DNA of 17,387 bases, from the NCBI RefSeq assembly GCF_009711475.1, contig NZ_SMMD01000916.1:1-17387 (forward strand), read 5' to 3'. The translations under genes and the position numbers were made by a program. Of this stretch, positions 1 through 7,738 are shown piece after piece. The stretch comes from Fulvivirga aurantia (GTDB lineage Bacteria > Bacteroidota > Bacteroidia > Cytophagales > Cyclobacteriaceae). The notes beneath the pieces were generated by a model. It worked only from the letters and a program-made list of their open reading frames with translations. It had not been told where the DNA came from and did not search any database. Within the stretch, counting starts at the first letter, position 1, and each line of letters opens with the position of its first letter.

Positions 1-25
1 AAGATTCTTCCTTCGTCAGAATGAC
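1..25. repeat. Probable fragment of an interspersed intergenic repeat
   Basis: Read on the minus strand this stretch begins GTCATTCTGACGAAGG and continues into GAAGAATCTT. That closely resembles the short 'GTCATTCTGA...GAAGAATCT' intergenic repeats that occur in many copies in a range of bacterial genomes, including Bacteroidota. It lies outside any gene, just after the end of gltD, and is cut by the window edge. The recognition is from memory of that sequence class. No second copy was seen inside this window, so the assignment is tentative. Confidence 0.35.
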
Positions 26-50
26 CTGTATGAGTTGGGTTACAACTTTT

Positions 51-74
51 GAGACAGTCTCTTTTTATTTTTTT
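51..74 (+). terminator. Short palindrome plus T-tract, weak terminator candidate
   Basis: GAGACAGTCTC (51-61) is an inverted repeat with a single central base. As RNA it can only form a very short stem (GAGA/TCTC with a 3-base loop). It is followed on the plus strand by TTTTTATTTTTTT. This has the layout of an intrinsic terminator for transcription entering from the left edge, facing the 3' end of gltD, whose last codons lie inside the T-tract. On the minus strand no T-run follows the palindrome, so it is not a good gltD terminator. The palindrome could instead be part of a mobile-element end or of the repeat at 1-25. Confidence 0.25.
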
Positions 75-1519
75 ACAGCTAAAAAAGACCCTTGTTTTGA
101 AGGTAATGAGGTAGAGCCCATCAAATACTTATCTACTTGTACGGCTGCCTCTCTCCCCTCAGATTGTGCCCATACTACCAAAGACTGGCCTCTGCGTGCA
201 TCACCAGCAGAGAAAATATGAGGTTTGTTGGTTTGATACTTCTTAGATTCAATCAGCCCTTTTTTGTTAGTATCAATGCCCAGTTTTTTTAACACATTAT
301 TTTCCGGAGTAACAAAACCAACAGCCAGTAGCGCTAAATCACAAGGAATCTCACGCTCAGTACCTTCAACTTCTTCAAACTTATTTTTCTCCTCAGTCCA
401 CGCAATGTCAACTACTTTTATGGCTTTAACTCTACCCTGATCATCACCGATAAATGCCTTTGTCAACATAGACCAGGCTCTCTCACCGCCCTCTTCGTGT
501 GATGAGGAGGTGCGCAATACCATGGGCCAATTGGGCCACGGGTCTTTGTCTGTCCTATGGTCAAGAGGCTTTTCTAAAAGCTCTATTTGCAAAACTGATT
601 TGGCTCCCTGTCGGTGTGAAGTGCCGATGCAGTCAGAGCCGGTATCACCCCCACCGATAACCACAACATGCTTGTCTTTGGCTGTGATTGATACATTTTC
701 AGGCGTCTTTTTATAAACGTTTCTATTCTGATCTGTAAGAAAATCCATGGCGAAATAGATGCCGTCCAGATCTCGTCCCTTAATAGGAAGGTCGCGAGGT
801 ACTGTAGAGCCAACGCACAGAACGATGGCATCATATTGCTTTTCGAGCTCATCGGTAGATACATTTTTACCCACCTCAGCCTGAGTGACAAACTCAATGC
901 CTTCTTTTTTTAAAATTTCAAGTCTCCTGTCTATTACCCATTTTTCGAGTTTAAAATCCGGGATACCGTAACGCAGCAATCCTCCAATCTGATCTTCGCG
1001 TTCATATACTGTTATTCGATGCCCGGCCTGATTCAACTGAGCTGCTGCGGAAAGTCCAGCCGGGCCAGACCCTATAATTGCTACTTTCTTATCGGTGCGT
1101 ATCTCCGGAATGTTAGGTTTGATGTATCCTAGCTCATAGGCCTTTTCGGCAATTGTTTTCTCGATATGCTCAATAGCCACGGGTGGTTTATTAATGCCTA
1201 ACACACAGCTTGCCTCACAAGGAGCAGGGCAAATTCTCCCTGTAAACTCCGGAAAATTATTGGTCTCCGTTAATATCTCGATCGCTTCCTCCCATTGCTC
1301 CCTGTAAACGGCATCGTTAAATTCTGGAATAATGTTACCTAGCGGGCAGCCCTGATGGCAAAAAGGAACTCCACAATCCATACAGCGAGCAGCTTGCTCT
1401 TGAGTACGTTGCTCAGGGAACTCTTCATATATCTCATTGAAATCGTTGATGCGAACTTTAGGGTCTCTGGCTTGAGGCAGCTCTCTGTCATACTTTAAAA
1501 ATCCTTCTTTATTACCCAT
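65..1519 (-). CDS. gltD: Glutamate synthase small (beta) subunit, NADPH-dependent
   Basis: This subunit oxidises NADPH and passes the electrons through FAD and Fe-S clusters to GltB, which makes glutamate from glutamine and 2-oxoglutarate in the cytoplasm. The 484-residue length is normal for the family. The N-terminal Fe-S domain carries Cys46, 49, 54 and 58 (CMDCGVPFCHQGC) and a second group, Cys97, 101 and 105 (CPAPCEASC). An FAD-binding Rossmann fold follows, with GSGPAG at about residues 150-155. A second nucleotide-binding fold with VVVIGGGDTGSDC at about 285-297 should bind NADPH. The C-terminal GDARRGQSLVVWAQSEGR is the usual FAD-contact motif. The ATG lies 2 bases after the gltB stop, so the two subunits are almost certainly co-transcribed and translationally coupled. 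Other members of the family (NADPH-linked pyridine nucleotide oxidoreductases) are excluded by length and by the adjacent gltB. Confidence 0.97.
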   Translation of the reverse strand: MGNKEGFLKYDRELPQARDPKVRINDFNEIYEEFPEQRTQEQAARCMDCGVPFCHQGCPLGNIIPEFNDAVYREQWEEAIEILTETNNFPEFTGRICPAPCEASCVLGINKPPVAIEHIEKTIAEKAYELGYIKPNIPEIRTDKKVAIIGSGPAGLSAAAQLNQAGHRITVYEREDQIGGLLRYGIPDFKLEKWVIDRRLEILKKEGIEFVTQAEVGKNVSTDELEKQYDAIVLCVGSTVPRDLPIKGRDLDGIYFAMDFLTDQNRNVYKKTPENVSITAKDKHVVVIGGGDTGSDCIGTSHRQGAKSVLQIELLEKPLDHRTDKDPWPNWPMVLRTSSSHEEGGERAWSMLTKAFIGDDQGRVKAIKVVDIAWTEEKNKFEEVEGTEREIPCDLALLAVGFVTPENNVLKKLGIDTNKKGLIESKKYQTNKPHIFSAGDARRGQSLVVWAQSEGREAAVQVDKYLMGSTSLPSKQGSFLAVKK

Positions 1520-1521
1520 CG

Positions 1522-4500
1522 TTATGCTATTTCTTTGTTAGACAATTCTTTTTTCATCAGCACTTTTTTATAGTCATGAGGGATCACCTTTATAAATTTT
1601 TGGCTGTGCTCGTCCCAATCATCTTTGAGTCTTTTGGCAAGTTTACTTCCGGTGTTTTCGATATGTTGGTCTATCATATCAGCAACATATTTGAGGTCTT
1701 CGTCTTCCAGTGGGTCGAGCGCCACCATCTCCTGGTTGCAGAAAAACTCAAACTGACTTAATGGGTTGTAGACATAAGCAATACCGCCACTCATGCCAGC
1801 CGCGAAGTTTTTACCGGTTTCACCAAGCACGATTACCCGGCCACCAGTCATATATTCACAAGCATGGTCTCCGAGCCCCTCAACCACAGCCTCAACACCT
1901 GAGTTTCTTACTGCAAATCGCTCACCCGCCATACCTCTGATAAATGCTTTGCCACTTGTGGCGCCATAAAAAGCCACATTGCCGATGATGATATTACGCT
2001 CAGCTTCAAATGTTGCCTGCTCAGGTGGGTGCACAATGAGTTTTCCACCTGATAGTCCTTTGCCAAAGTAATCGTTGGCCTCGCCAGATAGTTTAAAAGT
2101 GATTCCTTTGGCTAAAAACGCACCAAAACTTTGCCCTGCTGATCCTTCAAATTGATAATCGATCGTGTTGTCAGGAAGCCCTTCTCCTCCATATTTTTTA
2201 GAAACTTCATTGCTTAAGATGCCACCTACTGCTCTATTTACATTTTCGATCGGAAATGTAGCCGTTACTTTATTTTTTGATAGAATGGAGGTTTTGGCTT
2301 TTTCTAATAGTTGCCAATCGAGCACCTCATCGATATTATGGTCTTGCTCAATTTGCTTGTACTGACCAATATTTGACCCTACTGATTCTTTATGTAAAAT
2401 AGGAGTCAAGTCCAGGTGCTTTAGTTTCCAATGTGAGATATTGCTTCTTACTTTCAGTATTTCACTATGACCTACCATTTCATCGACAGTTCTAAAACCC
2501 AGTGAAGCCATAATCTGTCGTAAATCTTCAGCTAGAAAATTGAAGAAATTGACCACATGATCCGCGTCTCCGGTAAAAAGCTTTCTTAGCTCAGGGTTTT
2601 GTGTGGCTATCCCTACCGGGCAGGTGTTCAAATGACACTTACGCATCATAATGCAGCCTTCTACCACTAAAGCAGCTGTCGAAATACCCCACTCTTCCGC
2701 GCCAAGCAAAGTAGCAATAGCAAGGTCACGTCCAGTTCTTATTTGCCCGTCAGTTTGTACTGTAATTCTGTTCCTTAGGTTGTTTTTAAGTAAAGTTTGG
2801 TGAGTTTCTGCCAGACCCAACTCCCAGGGCAATCCTGCATGTTGAATTGAGCTCAAAGGAGAGGCACCGGTACCTCCATCGGCACCTGAAATGAGTACCA
2901 CATCAGCATTGGCTTTTGAAACACCTGCAGCTACGGTGCCTACACCTGCCTCAGACACAAGCTTCACATTGATTCTAGCTGATCTGTTGGCATTTTTTAA
3001 GTCATAAATAAGCTGAGCCAGGTCTTCTATAGAATAAATATCGTGGTGAGGTGGCGGTGATATAAGTCCAACTCCTGGTGTAGAGTGACGCACCCGGCCG
3101 ATCCAGTCGTCTACTTTATGGCCGGGAAGCTGACCGCCCTCCCCGGGTTTAGCTCCCTGAGCCATTTTAATTTGTAACTCATCGGCATTGGTGAGATAGT
3201 GACTTGTAACACCAAATCGACCTGACGCAACCTGTTTGATAGCCGATCGCTCCCAATCACCATTTGCTTTTCGCTCAAATCGCACTTCGTCTTCTCCCCC
3301 TTCTCCACTGTTACTTTTCGCCCCAATGCGGTTCATGGCGATAGCCAATGTAGCATGTGCCTCATGAGAAAGTGAGCCAAAGGACATGGCACCAGTGGCA
3401 AATCGTTTAAAAATGGCCTCTTTTGGTTCGACCTCTTCTATCGGTATAGACACACGATCTTTAAACTCAAATAAACCACGCAAAGTCAATGATCGTTTTA
3501 CCTGATTATTGATCTTTTCTGCATATTGATTGTATAATGACTGATCGTTAGTGCGTGTGGCATGTTGCAAAAGATGAATCGTTTCAGGGTTAAATGTATG
3601 TCGCTCACCCCTTCTTTTCCATTGGTATTTACCACCTACTTCTAAGCGCTGCTTACTCACGTTATAACTCAACTGGTGCCTAATCAAAACTTCTTTGGCC
3701 AGGTCATCAAATCCGAGCCCTTCAATTCGCGAGGTCGTGCCCTTGAAGCATTTTTCAACCACTTTGGAGCTTAGCCCTAATATTTCAAAAATTTGTGCTG
3801 ATTGATACGATTGCAGAGTGCTGATGCCCATTTTACTCAGTACCTTAAGCAGGCCGTAACCAATAGCAGTTTGATAGTTTTTCAATGCTTTATTAATTGT
3901 AACGTCCTCTTCAATCAGACCTTGAGCGTTTAGGTTGGCAATGGTTTCAAGGGCTAAATAAGGGTTGATACCACTGGCACCATAGCCAATTACTGTAGCA
4001 AAGTGATGAGTCTCTCTTATATCTCCTGCTTCCACCACGAGGCCTGCTTTCGTACGTATTTTTTGTCTGACCAGGTAATGGTGCACCGCTCCTATGGCCA
4101 GTAGAGAAGGTATAGGTGCTGCAGATTTATTTGCATTTCTATCAGACAAAATAATGATTTTACGACCCGCCCTGATAGCCAATTCTGCCGCCCGACATAC
4201 AGCATCAAGTGCATTTTCTAATGCTCCGGGTTTGCCGTCAGCATCAAAAAGAATGTCGATGTTTGCGTATTCAAAACCATTTGAGCTCATGGCTTTGAGT
4301 TTTTGCAGGTCGCTGTTTAATAAAACAGGATGAGAAAGGTGTATTTGTTTGGTATGCTCAGGGGTTTCGTCTAGTATATTAAGGCTTTCCCCCAAACGGG
4401 TAAAAAGAGACATGACCAGGCGCTCACGGATTGGGTCTATTGGTGGGTTGCTTACCTGTGCAAAAAGCTGTTTGAAATAATTAGAAATGTGCTGGCTAAA

Positions 4501-6036
4501 ATCTGATAGAGCGGCAATGGGAGTGTCAGCACCCATGGAACCAATTGGCTCTTTAGCCGTAACGGCCATGGGTCCCAATATCACTTTAAGCTCTTCTGAA
4601 GTATAGCCAAAAAGCTGTTGTAACGTCTTAAGTTTTTCAACGTGGAAAGGCTCGTAATGATTGGTCACTTTAGGGACAAGACGCAGCTTTATGCGTTGTT
4701 CTTTAATCCAATCTATGTACGGTTTTCTATGACATATCTCATGTTTCAGCTCTTCATCATAAAAAACTTTTCTGGCCGATAAATCAGCCACAAGCATTTT
4801 TCCCGGTTGCAATCGGCCTTTACTTAGCACATTGCTATCTTCTACAGGTAGAGCCCCTGCTTCAGAGGCGATGATTAGCTGATTATCACTGGTTATAGTA
4901 TATCGTGCAGGCCTTAAACCATTACGGTCAAGAGTAGCACCTACGATATTGCCATCTGTAAAAACAAGGGCTGCAGGGCCATCCCAGGGTTCCATGAGAG
5001 AGGCATGGTATTTATAAAATGCCTTTCGCTGGGTTTCCATAAGTTTATTGTCTTCCCAGGCTTCAGGCACAAGCATCATCATCACATGTGGTAGTGATCT
5101 TCCGCTCAAAACGAGCATCTCTACAAGCGCATCGAGGTTGGCTGAATCGGAGTGCTCAGGATTTGTAACAGGCAGCAGCATTTCTAATTCTTCATCGGTA
5201 AAAACGTCCGACTTCATCATGGCTTCTTTCGACTGCATTTTGTTTACATTACCCCTGATGGTATTGATTTCACCATTGTGGGCTATATATCTAAAAGGTT
5301 GCGCCAGCTTCCAGTTAGGAAAGGTATTGGTAGAAAATCGGGAATGGACAATGGCCAGAGCAGAAACCATGCTTTCGTCTGCAAAGTCTTTAAAATATGG
5401 TCTAAGTTGGTCGGTGCGTAATTGCCCCTTGTAAATGAGTACTCGGGTCGAAAGACTTGGCACATAAAAGTCACCATTATTGCCCGGTACGTGGTGTCCC
5501 ATATAATGGGAGGTGTAATTGCGTAGAACAAAAAGTCTACGCTCAAGATCCTCATTTTTTAGTCCGTTTTTATGGGTGATAAACACCTGATCTATGTAAG
5601 GTTCTGCTTTTTTAGCTTCTGAGCCGGGTACATTTTTATCAACAGGCACTACACGATATCCTAAGATTTTTAGGCCCAATTTAGCAGCATGTTCTTCAAA
5701 AACCTCTCGGCAATGGTCTCTCACTTTTGCAATGGTGGGCCAAAATAAAAGGCCCGTGCCATAGCTACCTTCTTCAGGCAATGCTATACCTAAAGGTTGG
5801 CACTGTTTCTTTAAAAAATTATGTGGAAGTTGAATTAATATACCAGCACCATCACCAGATTCAGGGTCACTTCCAGTGCCGCCTCGATGTTCCATACGCT
5901 CAAGCATATCAATGGCTTGCTGTATGAGCTTATGGTCTTTTTTACCGTCTATATGAGTGATGCTTCCTATTCCGCATGCATCGTGTTCAAATTCTGGTCG
6001 GTAGAGGCCGGTTGGCGTTGGTTTTTTCATGCGCAT
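1522..6036 (-). CDS. gltB: Glutamate synthase large (alpha) subunit
   Basis: This is the catalytic subunit of glutamate synthase. It releases ammonia from glutamine and channels it to an FMN site, where 2-oxoglutarate is converted to glutamate. The 1504-residue length is normal. After a short propeptide, Cys21 in DACGIGS is the expected N-terminal nucleophile of the class-II glutamine amidotransferase domain (about 21-430). An inactive central domain follows. The FMN-binding synthase domain (from about 865) has the loops GEGGEDEVRFE, KPGEGGQLPGHKV and GADGGTGASPLSS. The 3Fe-4S cluster cysteines are Cys1128, Cys1134 and Cys1139 (CIMMRKCHLNTC). The C-terminal GXGXG beta-helix domain runs from about 1280 to 1480. 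The chosen ATG at 6036 and a second ATG two codons later are both possible; either leaves the propeptide intact. Amt lies 121 bases upstream on the same strand and gltD 2 bases downstream. No TAnnTTTG box was found in the amt-gltB gap, so read-through transcription from amt is plausible. Confidence 0.98.
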   Translation of the reverse strand: MRMKKPTPTGLYRPEFEHDACGIGSITHIDGKKDHKLIQQAIDMLERMEHRGGTGSDPESGDGAGILIQLPHNFLKKQCQPLGIALPEEGSYGTGLLFWPTIAKVRDHCREVFEEHAAKLGLKILGYRVVPVDKNVPGSEAKKAEPYIDQVFITHKNGLKNEDLERRLFVLRNYTSHYMGHHVPGNNGDFYVPSLSTRVLIYKGQLRTDQLRPYFKDFADESMVSALAIVHSRFSTNTFPNWKLAQPFRYIAHNGEINTIRGNVNKMQSKEAMMKSDVFTDEELEMLLPVTNPEHSDSANLDALVEMLVLSGRSLPHVMMMLVPEAWEDNKLMETQRKAFYKYHASLMEPWDGPAALVFTDGNIVGATLDRNGLRPARYTITSDNQLIIASEAGALPVEDSNVLSKGRLQPGKMLVADLSARKVFYDEELKHEICHRKPYIDWIKEQRIKLRLVPKVTNHYEPFHVEKLKTLQQLFGYTSEELKVILGPMAVTAKEPIGSMGADTPIAALSDFSQHISNYFKQLFAQVSNPPIDPIRERLVMSLFTRLGESLNILDETPEHTKQIHLSHPVLLNSDLQKLKAMSSNGFEYANIDILFDADGKPGALENALDAVCRAAELAIRAGRKIIILSDRNANKSAAPIPSLLAIGAVHHYLVRQKIRTKAGLVVEAGDIRETHHFATVIGYGASGINPYLALETIANLNAQGLIEEDVTINKALKNYQTAIGYGLLKVLSKMGISTLQSYQSAQIFEILGLSSKVVEKCFKGTTSRIEGLGFDDLAKEVLIRHQLSYNVSKQRLEVGGKYQWKRRGERHTFNPETIHLLQHATRTNDQSLYNQYAEKINNQVKRSLTLRGLFEFKDRVSIPIEEVEPKEAIFKRFATGAMSFGSLSHEAHATLAIAMNRIGAKSNSGEGGEDEVRFERKANGDWERSAIKQVASGRFGVTSHYLTNADELQIKMAQGAKPGEGGQLPGHKVDDWIGRVRHSTPGVGLISPPPHHDIYSIEDLAQLIYDLKNANRSARINVKLVSEAGVGTVAAGVSKANADVVLISGADGGTGASPLSSIQHAGLPWELGLAETHQTLLKNNLRNRITVQTDGQIRTGRDLAIATLLGAEEWGISTAALVVEGCIMMRKCHLNTCPVGIATQNPELRKLFTGDADHVVNFFNFLAEDLRQIMASLGFRTVDEMVGHSEILKVRSNISHWKLKHLDLTPILHKESVGSNIGQYKQIEQDHNIDEVLDWQLLEKAKTSILSKNKVTATFPIENVNRAVGGILSNEVSKKYGGEGLPDNTIDYQFEGSAGQSFGAFLAKGITFKLSGEANDYFGKGLSGGKLIVHPPEQATFEAERNIIIGNVAFYGATSGKAFIRGMAGERFAVRNSGVEAVVEGLGDHACEYMTGGRVIVLGETGKNFAAGMSGGIAYVYNPLSQFEFFCNQEMVALDPLEDEDLKYVADMIDQHIENTGSKLAKRLKDDWDEHSQKFIKVIPHDYKKVLMKKELSNKEIA

Positions 6037-6157
6037 TTACATTTTTTTTAGTGGGTATATGAGGGCAATCTCACCAAAGAATTTTTGGAGTCTTCGGTCT
6101 TAATTTAAGCTAAGATTATAGTCAAAAAAGGCCTTAAAAGCAATTAAAGCACGATAT

Positions 6158-7438
6158 TTAATCATCGTAAACGATTGAATAGCCTCGAATCCCATGTTCG
6201 TGGCTGTCGAGCCCTTCCACTTCGTGCTTAGGAGAAACACGTATTCCGATAGTTTTTTTAAGAAGGTAAAAAAGGATGAGTGCTGCAGGAAATGCCGCAG
6301 CGCCACAGATGAGAATACCAATAACTTGTGACCCAAGCTGAGACCAACCGGCCATACTACCAAATACACCTACTGCTAAAGTGCCTAAAATACCACAAAC
6401 CAGATGTACTGAGATGGCGCCTACACAGTCATCAAGTTTTAGCTTATCGAGTGTAACGGCAGAGATCACTACTGCAGCACCACAGAAAGCCCCGATGAGC
6501 AGCGCTTCGGAGGGAGCCATGAGATCAGCTCCAGCTGTAATGCCTACAAGGCCAGCGAGAATGCCATTTAAAACCATACCAAAATCGAGACGCTTAAACA
6601 TTATAAAACCAGCTAAAAAACCCCCGATGGCTCCTGAAGAGGCAGAAAGGCTGGTGTTAACCAATACCAAAGAAGTTTTAGAAGGGTCGGCAGAGAGTAC
6701 AGATCCTCCATTAAAGCCTATCCAACCAAACCAAAGAAGAAAAACACCAACCGTGGCTAGTGGTACACTTGATCCTGGTTTATCAATTACTTTGCCTTTT
6801 ACATATTTTCCCAGACGAGGGCCGAGTGATCATGCTCCTGCCAATGCACCCCAACCTCCAACGGAGTGTACAATGGTAGAACCGGCAAAATCATAAAACC
6901 CCATTTTGTAAAGCGCTCCTTCGCCCCACTGCCAACTACCAATTAGTGGATAGACAATTCCCACAAACACTATGGTGAAAATAAAATATGAGGAAATTTT
7001 AATACGCTCCGCCACAGCACCAGAGACTATAGTGGCAGCGGTGGCAGCAAACATGCCTTGAAAGAGAAAGGCTGTCCAGTAGGTAAACCCCGGGTTATAA
7101 TCAGCGCCCAAGATGTCTTTTAACCCAAAACCGGCAAAACCAAACCACCCTGATGCCTCAGATGTGAAGCCAGGAAACATGAGACTAAATCCAATGAAGA
7201 AATACGAAATAAGTCCGATAGCAGGGGTCAATGTATTTTTAAATAGGATGTTCACGGTGTTTTTCGTTTGTGTAAACCCGGCTTCTACCCCGGCAAAACC
7301 TAAATGCATGATAAATACTAAGGCGATGCATAGCATCATCCAGACATTATTGACGGTTAGTAAATTTTGAGATTGAATGGCGATAGTTTCTGGCGATGAC
7401 AAAGAAGCAAGCAGTGTAGGGTTAAATATTAGCCTCAT
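6158..7438 (-). pseudogene. amt: Ammonium transporter (Amt), interrupted by one in-frame TGA
   Basis: Two open segments (7438 to 6833 and 6829 to 6158) lie in the same frame. Joined through the TGA they give a normal-length 426-residue Amt/MEP/Rh-family inner-membrane ammonium channel. The twin pore histidines are present on opposite sides of the stop: His191 in HSVGGWGALAGA and His345 in VHLVCGILGT. Other family motifs are GFAGVEAGFTQTKN, VSGAVAERI, LGPRLGKY, LLWFGWIGFNGG and the C-terminal EVEGLDSHEHG. The start at 7438 (MRLIFNP) was preferred over an upstream in-frame ATG at 7474, which only adds 12 residues. The reading frame is otherwise undamaged, with no frameshift and a complete C-terminal tail. 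Without read-through the product would stop after 202 residues, about five of eleven helices, and would be inactive. The neighbours gltB and gltD fit an ammonium-assimilation operon. No glnB/glnK PII gene, a frequent amt partner, is adjacent. Confidence 0.9.
6830..6832 (-). other. In-frame TGA stop at codon 203 of amt
   Basis: On the minus strand the context is GCA TGA TCA CTC GGC, giving ...GALAGA-stop-SLGPRLGKY. In Amt proteins the residue between the GA of the His-containing helix and the LGPR loop is usually a hydrophobic one, so a one-base change from TTA (Leu) or TGG (Trp) would explain the codon. Every other complete gene in the window ends in TAA or TAG and none contains an internal TGA, so there is no sign that TGA is generally read as sense here. 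TGA followed by T is not an especially leaky context. Confidence 0.9.
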
Positions 7439-7505
7439 AATTAAATTATTGTTAGTAAAACTGATAAACAGCATTCAATTTAACCCTAAAAAATTAAATA
7501 TGGAA

Positions 7506-7513
7506 CAAAAATA
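7506..7513 (-). promoter_or_regulatory. Candidate Bacteroidota -7 box for amt
   Basis: On the minus strand this reads TATTTTTG, an exact match to the Bacteroidota -7 consensus TAnnTTTG. It lies about 70 bases upstream of the preferred amt start and upstream of the alternative start too. No TTTG -33 element is seen at the usual spacing; the nearest, TTTA, is only 14 bases away. The region is AT-rich, so a chance match is possible. Confidence 0.3.
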
Positions 7514-7676
7514 TAATTTAAAGGGTCTAAATTGAGCCTAGTACTAAGATATTATCCTGTTTTGATTTATGCTTGGCTAAATCGAACCATTTTCTTCAAT
7601 CTTTTGTCAAAGAGACTGTATTTATAAGTGGCTGTTTTGCAACAAGACCGTTTGACAAGCGTAAAAGCAGTAGCCC

Positions 7677-7710
7677 ATTGTGGGTGTTGCGGCATTTTAA
7701 TTTATTTTTG
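7677..7710 (+). promoter_or_regulatory. Candidate Bacteroidota promoter for dsbD
   Basis: TATTTTTG at 7703-7710 matches the -7 consensus TAnnTTTG exactly. ATTG at 7677-7680, three of four bases of the -33 consensus TTTG, lies 22 bases upstream, within the accepted spacing. Transcription would start near 7717, giving a leader of roughly 20 bases before the dsbD ATG. The assignment rests on consensus matching only. Confidence 0.42.
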
Positions 7711-7738
7711 TGCGCGTTGATTAATTTTTAAAGCATTT

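Larger units (their letters stand above)
7439..7738. other. Divergent intergenic region between amt and dsbD
   Basis: This AT-rich region separates two divergently transcribed genes and should hold both promoters. Apart from the two promoter candidates listed separately, no open frame with family features, no tRNA-like structure and no strong hairpin was seen. If the upstream amt ATG at 7474 were used, the region would shrink by 36 bases. Nitrogen control of amt would be expected to act here, but no operator could be recognised. Confidence 0.5.

Noticed and set aside
583..897. Open frame of 104 codons on the minus strand overlapping gltD
   Set aside because: It lies in another frame of gltD and has no recognisable domain. 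The gltD frame is fully conserved across it.
5048..5434. Open frame of 128 codons on the plus strand opposite gltB
   Set aside because: It is Ser/Leu-rich antisense sequence with no start context or recognisable domain. The opposite strand encodes conserved GltB amidotransferase sequence.
6830..6832. Selenocysteine at the amt TGA
   Set aside because: The position is a membrane/loop residue that is normally hydrophobic, not a redox Cys. No clear hairpin was seen directly after it, and no Sec-containing Amt is known to me.
6381..6896. Open frame of 171 codons on the plus strand opposite amt
   Set aside because: It is rich in Pro, Ala, Thr and Lys with no family features, and lies antisense to a strongly conserved transporter. 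It is a shadow of amt coding bias.
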